Origin: Magnetospirillum moscoviense
GTDB lineage: Bacteria > Pseudomonadota > Alphaproteobacteria > Rhodospirillales > Magnetospirillaceae
NCBI RefSeq assembly: GCF_001650635.1
Contig: NZ_LWQU01000129.1
Span: 1 to 48,293 of the forward strand
Length of the DNA stretch: 48,293 nt
Reading direction: 5' to 3'
Positions 1 to 10,754 of this stretch are shown here, piece by piece (position 1 is the stretch's first letter; each line of letters starts with the position of its first letter). The position numbers and the translations under genes were made by a program. The notes beneath the pieces are model-generated. The model did not search any database and had not been told where the DNA came from. It saw only the letters and a program-made list of their open reading frames with translations.

Positions 1-131
1 CGCGGATCACATCATGGCCAGCGGTCAGGTGAACCGCACAAACAGGCCGGACACATGACTGCACCCAGCCTGGTCGCACAGAACGTCGAATTTCCCTTGC
101 AACGCAGGGGCCGTCCACACATGGGCGCAAG

Positions 132-166
132 ATACGTGGCCCGATTTCATCAATCGGGCCACGTAT
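132..166 (-). terminator. Hairpin at the 3' end of the exported protein gene
   Basis: A perfect 14-bp inverted repeat (132-145 and 153-166, 7-nt loop) contains the last base of the stop codon of the leftward gene starting at 789. There is no clear T-run after the stem on the minus strand, so it may be a 3'-end stabilising stem or a weak terminator. In bases 1-131 I see no supportable gene. Confidence 0.5.
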
Positions 167-789
167 TATCTCCCGGTGATCCACGTCACCTTGAAGCCCA
201 GCACATGGCCGTCCATCACGTCGATGGCGATGGGAAAGGGCGACCATACCCAGGTCTCGATCCCCTTGCCCTTGCCGGGGCAGCGCCGGGACGGCTTGCC
301 CAACTGGTCGATCACCGCCTGAATCGTGTCGCCCAGCGCCAGGCCGGAAAAACCCGCCGGCATCTCGGTCGGCGGCCCCATCAATTGCATCGCCACCGCC
401 ACGTCGTCCTGATAGGTCACGACGTAATAGGGATGGGGGATCGAACGCTGGGCGATGAAATAGCCGCGCGCCTCGGTACGCCAGTCGATGGCGGTAATGG
501 CGTCGGGCGGGCCCAAAGCCTCTTCGACCTGGCGCAGCCCCTGCGAGATCGCCACCGCGCCAATGCGCAGACAAGGCAGGAAGCTGGTCGGCTTGGTGCC
601 GTGGGCCATGGATTGGCCGACATCGTTGGCCACCGCGCAGGCCAGGTTGCGGTCGGCGGTGCGCACGAACCGGCCGGCAACCGGCTGGGGCATGGCGCCG
701 GGTTCGGGCAGTCCCTCGGGGCCCATGCAGGCGGCCGAAGCCGAGGAAGCGGTGGCCACGAGCACGGCCAGAAGGGCAAGGATTTTCAT
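166..789 (-). CDS. Exported hypothetical protein
   Basis: A 207-residue protein with a clear Sec signal peptide: MK, then a hydrophobic stretch of alanine, leucine and valine, and an ASA-type cleavage site near residue 19. The mature part has cysteines near positions 21, 51 and 73 and a C-terminal region of mixed beta-strand character. I do not recognise the family. It is probably periplasmic, or lipid-free at the outer membrane, because the residues before the first cysteine do not form a good lipobox. It stands alone on the minus strand and ends in a hairpin. GC-rich codon use matches its neighbours. The open frame, signal peptide and terminal hairpin make a real gene likely; the function is unknown. 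Confidence 0.75.
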   Translation of the reverse strand: MKILALLAVLVATASSASAACMGPEGLPEPGAMPQPVAGRFVRTADRNLACAVANDVGQSMAHGTKPTSFLPCLRIGAVAISQGLRQVEEALGPPDAITAIDWRTEARGYFIAQRSIPHPYYVVTYQDDVAVAMQLMGPPTEMPAGFSGLALGDTIQAVIDQLGKPSRRCPGKGKGIETWVWSPFPIAIDVMDGHVLGFKVTWITGR

Positions 790-1205
790 GGCGCCGGATG
801 ATAGGCGGGAATGCCGGCCCTGTCACCACCGGCGCTGGGCGCGGTGGGCGTTCCTCCTCCCCTTCGATGCAGGCGCCGGGACGGGTCCGTCAATTCCCGG
901 GATTCTTACGGCGATTTAATGATGCCGAAAGGTGCGTGTAACCAGACGACGGGCATAGTTGTCGTCATCAGGAAGAGACAAGACGTCCAGCGAACCAGCG
1001 CTCCTCGCAGACGACATCCTCTCCCCGACAGGCGGACGAACTCCTCCGCCGACCGGACCCCGCGGCCCCCCTCCCCCACCGCCGCGGGAACACTTCACCG
1101 GCCGATCCCCCCTCGGCCGGCCCAGCGGAAAACGGCCCCCGCAGCGATCCCCCTGGCTGCGGGGGCTTTCCTTTGGGGCGGCCCACACGGTAATCTGGGA
1201 GCACC
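790..1205. other. Long divergent intergenic region with stacked hairpins
   Basis: This 416-bp gap separates the leftward exported protein gene from the rightward response regulator. The right half holds three consecutive GC-rich dyads: 1059-1088, 1098-1120 and 1135-1166. No protein-coding frame here has a ribosome site or recognisable product. The left half, 790-1050, shows nothing I can name, although promoters for both flanking genes should lie in it. Confidence 0.6.
1135..1174 (+). terminator. Strong intrinsic-type hairpin upstream of the response regulator
   Basis: GCCCCCGCAGC at 1135-1145 pairs perfectly with GCTGCGGGGGC at 1156-1166 and is followed by TTTCCTTT. It lies 32 nt before the regulator start, so it would end a short transcript begun in the intergenic region, or act as a leader attenuator for the regulator/kinase operon. 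Confidence 0.55.
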
Positions 1206-1883
1206 ATGCGAATCCTGCTGATCGAAGATGACGGTGAGGCGGCGGCCTATCTCGCCAAGGGGCTGAAGGAAGCCGGCCATACCGTGGACCATGCCGCCAA
1301 CGGCACCGACGGTCTGTTCCTGGCCACCACCGAACGCTACGATTCGATGATCGTCGATCGCATGCTGCCGGGCCTGGACGGGTTGGCCATCATCCAGACC
1401 CTCAGGAATTCCGGCCACACCACCCCGGTCCTGATCCTGTCGGCGTTGGGCAAGGTCGATGACCGCGTCCGCGGCCTTAAGGCCGGCGGCGACGATTATC
1501 TGGTCAAGCCCTATGCCTTCGCCGAGCTACTGGCCCGCATCGAGGCACTGGGCCGGCGCGCCCAGGCCACCCAGCCCGACACCCGCCTGAAGGTCGAGGA
1601 TCTGGAGATCGACCTACTGGCCCGAGCGGTCACCCGGTCGGGCCGGACCATCGACCTGCAGCCGCGCGAATTCCGCCTGCTGGAATATCTGATGCGCCAT
1701 GCCGGCCAGGTGGTGACCCGGACCATGCTGCTGGAAAACGTGTGGGAATATCATTTCGACCCGCAGACCAACCTGATCGACGTCCATATCAGTCGGCTGC
1801 GCCAGAAGGTCGACAAGGATTTCGACCAACAATTGATCCATACCGTGCGCGGTGCCGGATACTCGCTCCGTGCGGCCCGCTAG
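1206..1883 (+). CDS. OmpR/PhoB-family response regulator
   Basis: A 225-residue DNA-binding response regulator. The receiver domain (about 1-115) has the acidic pair D8-D9, phospho-acceptor D51 in VDRMLPGLDG, S79 and K101 in VKPY, so it should be phosphorylatable. The C-terminal half (about 128-222) is a winged helix of the OmpR type, with REFRLLEYLMRHAGQVV and the LRQKV...VRGAGY signature. It overlaps the next gene, a histidine kinase, by 32 bp, which is typical of a cognate pair translated together. The family controls transcription in response to its kinase; the signal and regulon cannot be read from sequence. The closest style is the QseB/TctD-like subgroup, but I would not assign a name. 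Confidence 0.93.
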   Translation: MRILLIEDDGEAAAYLAKGLKEAGHTVDHAANGTDGLFLATTERYDSMIVDRMLPGLDGLAIIQTLRNSGHTTPVLILSALGKVDDRVRGLKAGGDDYLVKPYAFAELLARIEALGRRAQATQPDTRLKVEDLEIDLLARAVTRSGRTIDLQPREFRLLEYLMRHAGQVVTRTMLLENVWEYHFDPQTNLIDVHISRLRQKVDKDFDQQLIHTVRGAGYSLRAAR

Positions 1884-3261
1884 TTTTCCCCTGCCGCCCT
1901 TGCTGCGCGCCACCATCTTTCGGATGGCGCTGTCCTATCTGGGTATCTTCACCGTCTCGGCCATCGCCCTTCTGGCCCTGGTATCGTGGACGACCTCGGT
2001 GTTCATCGAGTGGCAGATCCAGGAAACCGTCGAAGCCGAGACCACCGGCCTGTCCGAGCAATATCGCGAGCGCGGCATCACCGGCATGGCCGAGGTCATC
2101 GGCAGCCGCGCCTCGCAGGATCTGGAACGGCGCGCCGTCTATCTGCTCAGTTCGCCCGACGGCACCCGCCTGGCCGGCAATCTGTTCGGCTGGCCGACCG
2201 AATCGGTGGCCGAGGGCGGCTGGATGCGCTTTCCCATCGAACGGTTCGGCGAAGGCCGGTTCGGCACCGACATCCTGGCCCGGCTGTACATCCTGCCCGA
2301 CGGCCACAAGCTGCTGGTCGGCCGCTCGCTGCACGAGGCCCGCCGCGTCAAGTCGGCCATCAATCGCGCCCTGGGCTGGGGTCTGGCGCTGACCATCCTG
2401 TTGGGCATCGTCGGCGGCTACCTGACCAGCCGGCACATGCTGCAGCGCGTCGATTCCATGAGCCGCACGGCGCGGCGCATCGTCGGCGGCGACATGGCCA
2501 GCCGCATGAAACTAAGCGGCGCCCGGGACGAGTTCGACCAGCTGGCCGCCAGCTTCAACGACATGATGGACGAGATCGAGCGGCTGGTGGACAACATCCG
2601 CACCGTCACCGACAACATCGCCCACGATTTGCGCACGCCGCTGAACCGGCTGCGCTCGCGCATCGACGTCGCCCTGCTGGCCGAGCCCGACGCCGCCGCC
2701 TTGCGCCGGACCCTCGAGGAAACCCTGGCCGAGGCCGACAATCTGCTGGCCACCTTCAATGCCCTGCTGGCCATCAGCAACGCCGAATCCGGCCAGCGCC
2801 TGCACAGCTTCGAGCCCCTGGACCCGGCACGCCTGGCCGAGGACGTGGTCGAGCTGTACGAGCCGTTGGCCGAGGACAAGGGGATTTCGCTGTCGTGCCA
2901 CGCCGATATTGGCCTGCAGCTGGACGGCGACCGTCATCTGCTGTTCCAGGCCCTGGCCAACTTGGTGGACAACGCCGTCAAATACACCCCGGCGCAGGGT
3001 CGGGTCGCCGTCACCGTCGCCGGGCTGGATCAAGCCATCGAAATCGCCGTGACGGATTCGGGGCCGGGGATTCCCAAGGAAGCCTGCGGTCGGGTCCTGG
3101 ACCGCTTCGTCCGCCTGGACCAGACCCGTTCGACGCCGGGGAACGGCTTGGGGCTGTCGCTGGTCCGCGCCGTCGCCCACCTGCACGGCGCCGCCCTGAA
3201 CCTGGACGATAACGGGCCGGGCCTGAAGGTGCGGATGACCTTCCCCCTGCCCCCGGCCTGA
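1852..3261 (+). CDS. Membrane sensor histidine kinase
   Basis: A 469-residue sensor kinase, partner of the preceding regulator. It begins with GTG at 1852 inside that gene. Two membrane segments (about 26-48 and 174-194) bracket a periplasmic sensor of about 125 residues with no motif I recognise. A HAMP linker follows (about 192-245), then the HisKA box with H258 in NIAHDLRTPLNRL. The ATPase domain has the N-box around N374 (LVDNAVKYTP), G1 DSGPGIP near 402-408 and G2 GNGLGLSL near 430-437. All catalytic motifs are intact, so it should autophosphorylate and act on D51 of the upstream regulator. The HAMP and HisKA sequences resemble the QseC/EnvZ class. It ends base-to-base against the convergent gene at 3262. 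Confidence 0.92.
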   Translation: MPDTRSVRPASFPLPPLLRATIFRMALSYLGIFTVSAIALLALVSWTTSVFIEWQIQETVEAETTGLSEQYRERGITGMAEVIGSRASQDLERRAVYLLSSPDGTRLAGNLFGWPTESVAEGGWMRFPIERFGEGRFGTDILARLYILPDGHKLLVGRSLHEARRVKSAINRALGWGLALTILLGIVGGYLTSRHMLQRVDSMSRTARRIVGGDMASRMKLSGARDEFDQLAASFNDMMDEIERLVDNIRTVTDNIAHDLRTPLNRLRSRIDVALLAEPDAAALRRTLEETLAEADNLLATFNALLAISNAESGQRLHSFEPLDPARLAEDVVELYEPLAEDKGISLSCHADIGLQLDGDRHLLFQALANLVDNAVKYTPAQGRVAVTVAGLDQAIEIAVTDSGPGIPKEACGRVLDRFVRLDQTRSTPGNGLGLSLVRAVAHLHGAALNLDDNGPGLKVRMTFPLPPA

Positions 3262-4044
3262 TCAGATCAGGAACAGGTCGTCCAGGGCCTTGAACAGATC
3301 GTCGCCGAAGGAAGGCCCCTTGTGCAGCACCGGCACCTTGCGGGGCAGCAGGGCCAGGCGCTCGTCACCCTGGTCCAGCGAGGTGATCACCGCGATAGGG
3401 ATGTTGCGGGTCGCCGGCATCGACACCAGGCCGATGGCCAGGTCGATACCGTCGAGATGGGGCATGATCGCCGACACCACGATCAGGTCGGGCTTGGTCT
3501 GCACCGCCTGCGAGAAGGCCTCGATGGTATCGGGCACCACCGAGACGCGGTAGCCGCATTGCTGCATTTCGCGCTCGACGAAGCGGGTCTGGGCGCCGGG
3601 CGGCATCACCAGCATCACCTCGACGTTCCGGACCTCGATGTCGCCGACGTCGAAGCCCAGGCGGGCCGGCAGCTTGCGCACCAGGGCGGCGGTTTCGGTG
3701 TCGGGGTCCAACCGCCCCTCGGCCAGGGCCAGCATGATGTCGATGAAGGATTGCAGATCGTCCCACAGCCGGGGCGGCATCACGCGCGGCGCATGGGTGA
3801 CGTAATCGTCCAGACGCAGCACCACCGTCGCCAGCTGGCGCAGCCCGAAATTGGCGGCCTGGCCCTTGAAGCGAAGGGCGGCGCGGCGGAACGGCTCGAT
3901 CACCTCGGCCTCGGTCTGATGCCCGTTGCGGCCGGAATCCAGTTTGACGTCAAGTTCCTGCAGGACCTCGACCACCTCGTCGAGGAACTCGTTGCGCATC
4001 TCGTCTGCCAGATCGTGCAGCTTACCAGTACCGGAATCAGTCAT
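3262..4044 (-). CDS. Degenerate Hpt-receiver protein (pseudo-phosphorelay)
   Basis: A 260-residue protein that looks like an Hpt-like helical domain (about 10-125) joined to a receiver-like domain (about 141-258). The Hpt signature appears as LRFKGQAANFG at 57-67, but the phosphorylatable histidine expected at position 57 is leucine. In the receiver part the usual aspartate is S191 (VVSAIMPHLDG), and the N-terminal acidic pair is missing (VMLVMPPG), while T221 and K242 remain. Both phosphotransfer sites are therefore absent by inspection. The fold probably serves protein-protein contacts or phosphorylation-independent signalling. The gene is convergent with the histidine kinase and divergent from the c-di-GMP protein, so its partner is unclear. 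Confidence 0.8.
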   Translation of the reverse strand: MTDSGTGKLHDLADEMRNEFLDEVVEVLQELDVKLDSGRNGHQTEAEVIEPFRRAALRFKGQAANFGLRQLATVVLRLDDYVTHAPRVMPPRLWDDLQSFIDIMLALAEGRLDPDTETAALVRKLPARLGFDVGDIEVRNVEVMLVMPPGAQTRFVEREMQQCGYRVSVVPDTIEAFSQAVQTKPDLIVVSAIMPHLDGIDLAIGLVSMPATRNIPIAVITSLDQGDERLALLPRKVPVLHKGPSFGDDLFKALDDLFLI

Positions 4045-4209
4045 CGAGTTCGCGCCTTATTGCTGCCCCCAGCCTTGTCACCTTACTCCCTATGTCTGCC
4101 TGCGACTACCCTTCCGGAAAGGCATTGATGCATTCGGACGGTTGCGTTGGGAGCAAAACCCTACGACACTGGAACATCGCCTGAATTCGCGGCCAAGGGA
4201 TGCCGAACG

Positions 4210-6723
4210 TTGACGACAGAACACACGCTGGACCGCATCGCCAACCGGGAAATCCTGTCCTGCATGCCCGAGACCCCGATCGTCGAGGCGGCGCGGCAGA
4301 TGGCGTCGCTTCGGTGCAGCTCGATCGTCGTCGTCGAGAACGGCCTGCCGGTCGGCATCTGGACCGAGCGCGATGCCCTGGCCATCGATTTCACCAACCC
4401 CGCCTCGGTTCGCCGCCCCATCTCGACGGTGATGAGCAAGCCGATCAAGACCATCCATGCCTCGACCTCGGTGGGCGACGCCGGTGTCCGTTTCCAGATG
4501 GAAGGGGTCCGCCATTTCGTGGTGATCGACGATGCCGGCCACCCGGTCGGCGTGGTCAGCCAAAGCGACGTCATCTTGCGCCACGGGGTCGAGCATTTCC
4601 TGGTGCTGCGCAACGTCGCCTCGGCGATCAAGCGGCCGATGGTCATGGTTGGCGATCAGGCGCCGCTGACCGAGGCCGTGGCCGAAATGCGCGCCGGCCA
4701 AGTCGATGCCGCCGTGGTGATGGGCGAGCGCGGCGAGGCGCCCGGCATCATCACCGAACGCGACGTCGTGCGCATCATCGCCTCGGGCGGCGAGGTCCCG
4801 GCCCGGGTCGGCCTGATCGCCAGCCGCCCGCTGATCAGCATGAACAAGAACGACAGCCTGTTGGCTGCGCGCAACATGCTGGAGGAACGCCATATCCGCC
4901 ACCTGGCGGTGACCGACGACGACGGCACGCTGATCGGGTTGCTGTCCTTCTCGGACATCCTGGCGACCTTGCAGTACGAGTATGTCCAACGCCTGGACGA
5001 AGCCTTGCGCGAACGAGACGAGGCGTTGCTGAAATCCCGCAAGGACCTGCATCTGGCCCGCAAGGTCATCGAGGCGTCGCTGGACGGCATCATCATCTGC
5101 AGCCCGCAAGGCCTGATCGAATTCGTCAACCCGTCCTTCACCCTGCTGACCGGCTATGCCTATGACGAGGTGATCGGCAAGAATCCCAGCCTTTTGAAAT
5201 CCGGCCGCCACGACGAAACCTTCTACCGCGCCATGTGGGACACCCTGGCGACCGAGGGCGTGTGGCAGGGCGAGGTGTGGAACCGCAGAAAGACCGGCGA
5301 GATCTACCCCGAATGGCTGACCATCAACGTCATCCGCGACGAGGATGGGCGCATCACCCAATATGCGGCGGTGTTCTCGGACATCACCGAACGCAAGCGC
5401 ACCGAAGAGCGCATCAAGAACCTGGCCTATTTCGACGTGCTGACCGGGCTGCCCAACCGCCGCCTGTTCACCGACCGCCTGCAGATCGCCATCGCCAACG
5501 CCCACCGCCACGACCACCAGCTGGCGATCATGTTCCTGGACCTTGACCTGTTCAAACGCATCAACGATTCGCTGGGCCACGGCATCGGCGACCGGGTGCT
5601 GGTGGAAACCGCCAACCGCCTGAGCCATTGCGTGCGGGAAGGCGACACCGTCGCCCGGCTGGGCGGCGACGAGTTCGTGGTGCTGCTGCCCGAGATCGAC
5701 CATGTCGAGGACGCGGCCAAGCTGGCCGAACGCATCATCGCCCACGTCAAGATGCCGTTCCAGGTCACCGACCACGAGCTTTACGTCACCACCTCGATCG
5801 GAATCGCCGTCTATCCCGATGACGGCACCACGGCGGAAACCCTGATCAAGAACGCCGACACCGCGATGTACCGGGCCAAGGATCTGGGCCGCAACGCCTT
5901 CCAGCTCTACACGCCCGCCATGAATGCCCGCTCGTTCGAGCGCTTGGCGATGGAATCGGCGCTGCGCCACGCGCTGGCCCGCAATGAATTCACCCTGGTC
6001 TACCAAGGCAAGGTCAATCTGGTGAACGGCCAGATGTCCGGCGTCGAGGCCCTGGCCCGCTGGCGTCACCCCGAAATGGGCATGGTGTCGCCGGTCGAGT
6101 TCATTCCGCTGGCCGAGAACATGGGGCTGATCTCGGAAATCGGCGCCTGGGCCCTGAAGGCCGCCTGCCGCCAATGCAAAAGCTGGCACGAACTGGGCCT
6201 GCCCAAGGTGCGCATAGCGGTCAACGTCTCGACCCTGCAATTCCGCGAGAGCGACATCCCGTCGCTGGTCACCGAGGCGCTGGCCGAAAGCGGGCTGGAA
6301 CCGCATTACCTGGAACTGGAAATCACCGAATCGGTGCTGATGGCCCGGGTCGACGACGTCTCGCAGGTGCTGCGGGATCTGCGCGCCATGGGCGTGCATG
6401 TGTCGATCGACGATTTCGGCACCGGCTATTCATCGCTGTCCTACCTGAAGAAGATTCCCATCGACGCCCTGAAGATCGACCGGTCCTTCGTCGCCGACAT
6501 CGAGGACGGCACCGGCGACGGCGCCGAAATCGTCTCGACCATCATCGACCTGGCCCACAATCTGAAGCTGCGCGCCATCGCCGAGGGCGTCGAAACCGCC
6601 GAGCAGGCCGACTTCCTGCGCTCGAAGGGCTGCGACGAGATCCAGGGCTATCTGGTCAGCCGCCCGGTCTCGGGCGAGGATTTGATCAGCCTGTTCGACC
6701 GCGACCTGCTGCCCGGCGCGTGA
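4210..6723 (+). CDS. CBS4-PAS-GGDEF-EAL c-di-GMP signalling protein
   Basis: An 837-residue cytoplasmic protein. Four CBS motifs come first (about 8-265), arranged as two Bateman pairs that usually bind adenine nucleotides. A PAS domain (about 283-400) follows, then GGDEF (about 405-570) and EAL (about 585-830). The cyclase signature GGDEF is intact at 485-489, with an inhibitory I-site RxxD at 476-479. The EAL domain keeps EAL at 613-615, EITES, DDFGTGYSSLSYL, KIDRSFV and AEGVE, so both c-di-GMP synthesis and hydrolysis look possible. I chose the TTG at 4210 because AAGGGA lies 9 nt upstream; an in-frame TTG at 4147 would add 21 residues without an obvious ribosome site. No transmembrane segment is present. 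Confidence 0.9.
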   Translation: MTTEHTLDRIANREILSCMPETPIVEAARQMASLRCSSIVVVENGLPVGIWTERDALAIDFTNPASVRRPISTVMSKPIKTIHASTSVGDAGVRFQMEGVRHFVVIDDAGHPVGVVSQSDVILRHGVEHFLVLRNVASAIKRPMVMVGDQAPLTEAVAEMRAGQVDAAVVMGERGEAPGIITERDVVRIIASGGEVPARVGLIASRPLISMNKNDSLLAARNMLEERHIRHLAVTDDDGTLIGLLSFSDILATLQYEYVQRLDEALRERDEALLKSRKDLHLARKVIEASLDGIIICSPQGLIEFVNPSFTLLTGYAYDEVIGKNPSLLKSGRHDETFYRAMWDTLATEGVWQGEVWNRRKTGEIYPEWLTINVIRDEDGRITQYAAVFSDITERKRTEERIKNLAYFDVLTGLPNRRLFTDRLQIAIANAHRHDHQLAIMFLDLDLFKRINDSLGHGIGDRVLVETANRLSHCVREGDTVARLGGDEFVVLLPEIDHVEDAAKLAERIIAHVKMPFQVTDHELYVTTSIGIAVYPDDGTTAETLIKNADTAMYRAKDLGRNAFQLYTPAMNARSFERLAMESALRHALARNEFTLVYQGKVNLVNGQMSGVEALARWRHPEMGMVSPVEFIPLAENMGLISEIGAWALKAACRQCKSWHELGLPKVRIAVNVSTLQFRESDIPSLVTEALAESGLEPHYLELEITESVLMARVDDVSQVLRDLRAMGVHVSIDDFGTGYSSLSYLKKIPIDALKIDRSFVADIEDGTGDGAEIVSTIIDLAHNLKLRAIAEGVETAEQADFLRSKGCDEIQGYLVSRPVSGEDLISLFDRDLLPGA

Positions 6724-7607
6724 CGCGCAAGGCCGACCTAGACGCTGCCGCCATGGCCCTGATGGTGACGTTGTGCGCCGTCTGGGGCCTGAACCAGGTC
6801 GCAGCCAAGGTCGCCAATGCCGGTATTTCCCCTTTGTTGCAAGCGGGCCTGCGTTCGGCCGGCGCCGCCGTTCTGGTGGGAGCGTGGTCGGCATGGCGCG
6901 GCGTACCGTTATTTGCCAAGGACGGCACCCTGGCCCCCGGATTGCTGGCAGGATTGATGTTCGCCGCCGAATTCGGCCTGATCTTCAAGGGATTGGACTT
7001 CACCACCGCCGCCCGGGGCGTAGTGTTCCTTTACACCGCCCCCTTCGTCGTCGCCATCGGCATGCATGTGCTGGTCCCGGCCGAGCGGCTGAACCGTATC
7101 CAGACCGGCGGACTGGTTGCCGCCTTCCTGGGCATCGTCGCCGCCTTCGGCGAGGCGCTGACGCTGCCCGCCGACCGACAATGGATCGGGGATGCGATGC
7201 TGCTGGCCGCCGCCCTGTTGTGGGGGGCGACCACCCTGGTGGTGCGCATTTCGCCGCTTGGCCGCGCCAAGGCCGAAAAGACCCTGTTCTACCAGCTGGC
7301 GGTGTCGGCGATCCTGCTGCCGGTGGCCTCGGTCGCCTTGGGCGAACAGGGCCTGACCGACCCCACCGCCATGGCCTGGGTTTCGCTGGCCTGGCAAATC
7401 GCAGGCGTCGCCTTCGCCTCGTACCTGGCGTGGTTCTGGTTGATCACCCGTTATCCGGCCACGCGTCTGTCGGCCTTTTCGTTCCTGACGCCGCTTTTCG
7501 GCGTCCTATTCGGCACCGTGCTGCTGGACGAGCCGTTCACCTGGCCATTGGCAGCCGGGTTGGTTCTGGTCGGGCTGGGCATCAGACTGGTCAACACCCG
7601 GACATGA
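6720..7607 (+). CDS. EamA/DMT-family permease
   Basis: A 295-residue, very hydrophobic protein with about ten predicted membrane helices arranged as two EamA repeats, the hallmark of drug/metabolite transporters. Recognisable stretches include LCAVWGLNQVAAKVA in helix 1, FTTAARGVVFLYTAPF, and the second-repeat motif PLFGVLFGTVLLDEPF. The GTG start at 6720 overlaps the stop of the GGDEF-EAL gene (GTGA), implying translational coupling. An ATG at codon 12 is a possible alternative. The substrate is unknown; members export amino acids, metabolites or drugs. The open frame extends upstream through the EAL gene in another phase, but that part is not coding. Confidence 0.88.
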   Translation: MTRKADLDAAAMALMVTLCAVWGLNQVAAKVANAGISPLLQAGLRSAGAAVLVGAWSAWRGVPLFAKDGTLAPGLLAGLMFAAEFGLIFKGLDFTTAARGVVFLYTAPFVVAIGMHVLVPAERLNRIQTGGLVAAFLGIVAAFGEALTLPADRQWIGDAMLLAAALLWGATTLVVRISPLGRAKAEKTLFYQLAVSAILLPVASVALGEQGLTDPTAMAWVSLAWQIAGVAFASYLAWFWLITRYPATRLSAFSFLTPLFGVLFGTVLLDEPFTWPLAAGLVLVGLGIRLVNTRT

Positions 7608-7609
7608 AA

Positions 7610-7635
7610 CGGCCGCCACCCGTGGGCGGCGGCCG
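7610..7635. terminator. Hairpin between convergent genes
   Basis: CGGCCGCCACCC and GGGCGGCGGCCG form a 12-bp stem with one mismatch just after the permease stop and just before the stop of the convergent lysine-rich gene. It is positioned to end transcripts from both sides, although neither side has a convincing T-run. Confidence 0.45.
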
Positions 7636-7652
7636 GTGACCGATGGTCGCGA

Positions 7653-7943
7653 TCAATCGCGGTCCTTCTTGCCCTTCTTGTCCTTCTTGTCCTTTTTGTC
7701 CTTCTTGTCCTTGCCGTGGCCCTTCATCTCGTCATCCATACGGTGGTCTTCCGACATGCCGTAATTGGGCGAGCCCTTCTTCGAGGTCGAGGTCGAGGTC
7801 CCGGTGGACTTGTTCATCTGCTCGGTCGCGGCCTGGGTGGCGGCGTCCTTGGCGGCCTGGGTGACGGTATCCTTGACGGTCTGGGCCTGGGCCCCCTGGG
7901 CGGCCAGCATCAAGATCGCGGCAGCGGCGACGACAAACTTCAT
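7653..7943 (-). CDS. Small exported protein with lysine/aspartate-repeat tail
   Basis: A 96-residue protein starting with MKFVVAAAAILMLAAQGAQA, a textbook Sec signal peptide cleaved after AQA. The middle is rich in Ala, Thr and Gln. The last 20 or so residues are KKD-type tripeptide repeats encoded by a 9-bp DNA repeat (about 7666-7712). The start at 7943 is supported by GGAGGA about 9 nt upstream; the open frame extends 38 codons further but overlaps alaS control sequence. It lies 67 bp downstream of alaS on the same strand. A strongly basic and acidic, low-complexity periplasmic tail could bind metals, polyanions or the envelope; I know no family function. Confidence 0.7.
   Translation of the reverse strand: MKFVVAAAAILMLAAQGAQAQTVKDTVTQAAKDAATQAATEQMNKSTGTSTSTSKKGSPNYGMSEDHRMDDEMKGHGKDKKDKKDKKDKKGKKDRD
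7666..7712. repeat. 9-bp tandem repeat encoding the KKD tail
   Basis: The plus strand reads as an imperfect run of a 9-base unit (ttcttgtcc and variants), giving about five KKD/KKG triplets in the minus-strand protein. Such repeats can change copy number by slippage without breaking the frame. Confidence 0.6.
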
Positions 7944-8010
7944 GGATAGGTTCCTCCAAGGCTTCAATTGAAACCTCAGAGTGAACCTATCCAAAAGGAA
8001 TGTAAACCGG

Positions 8011-10641
<2,631 letters not shown>

Positions 10642-10754
10642 GGGACCCCGGGAATCAGGCGCTGAATTGGACCCTCGCTTTTACCCTTTGGCCCGCCCCC
10701 TGTCCAGTCGAGCGGGGCTGGTGCCGGCGCCGATCCTGCGATAGAGTGCCGACC

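Noticed and set aside
959-1231. Small overlapping frames in 916-1231
   Set aside because: They run through GC-rich hairpins, have no ribosome site, and consist of Pro/Arg-rich low-complexity sequence.
4090-6399. A 769-codon minus-strand frame across the CBS-PAS-GGDEF-EAL gene
   Set aside because: Composition is rich in His, Gln, Asp and Gly, as expected from antisense reading of GC-rich code; all motifs are on the plus strand.
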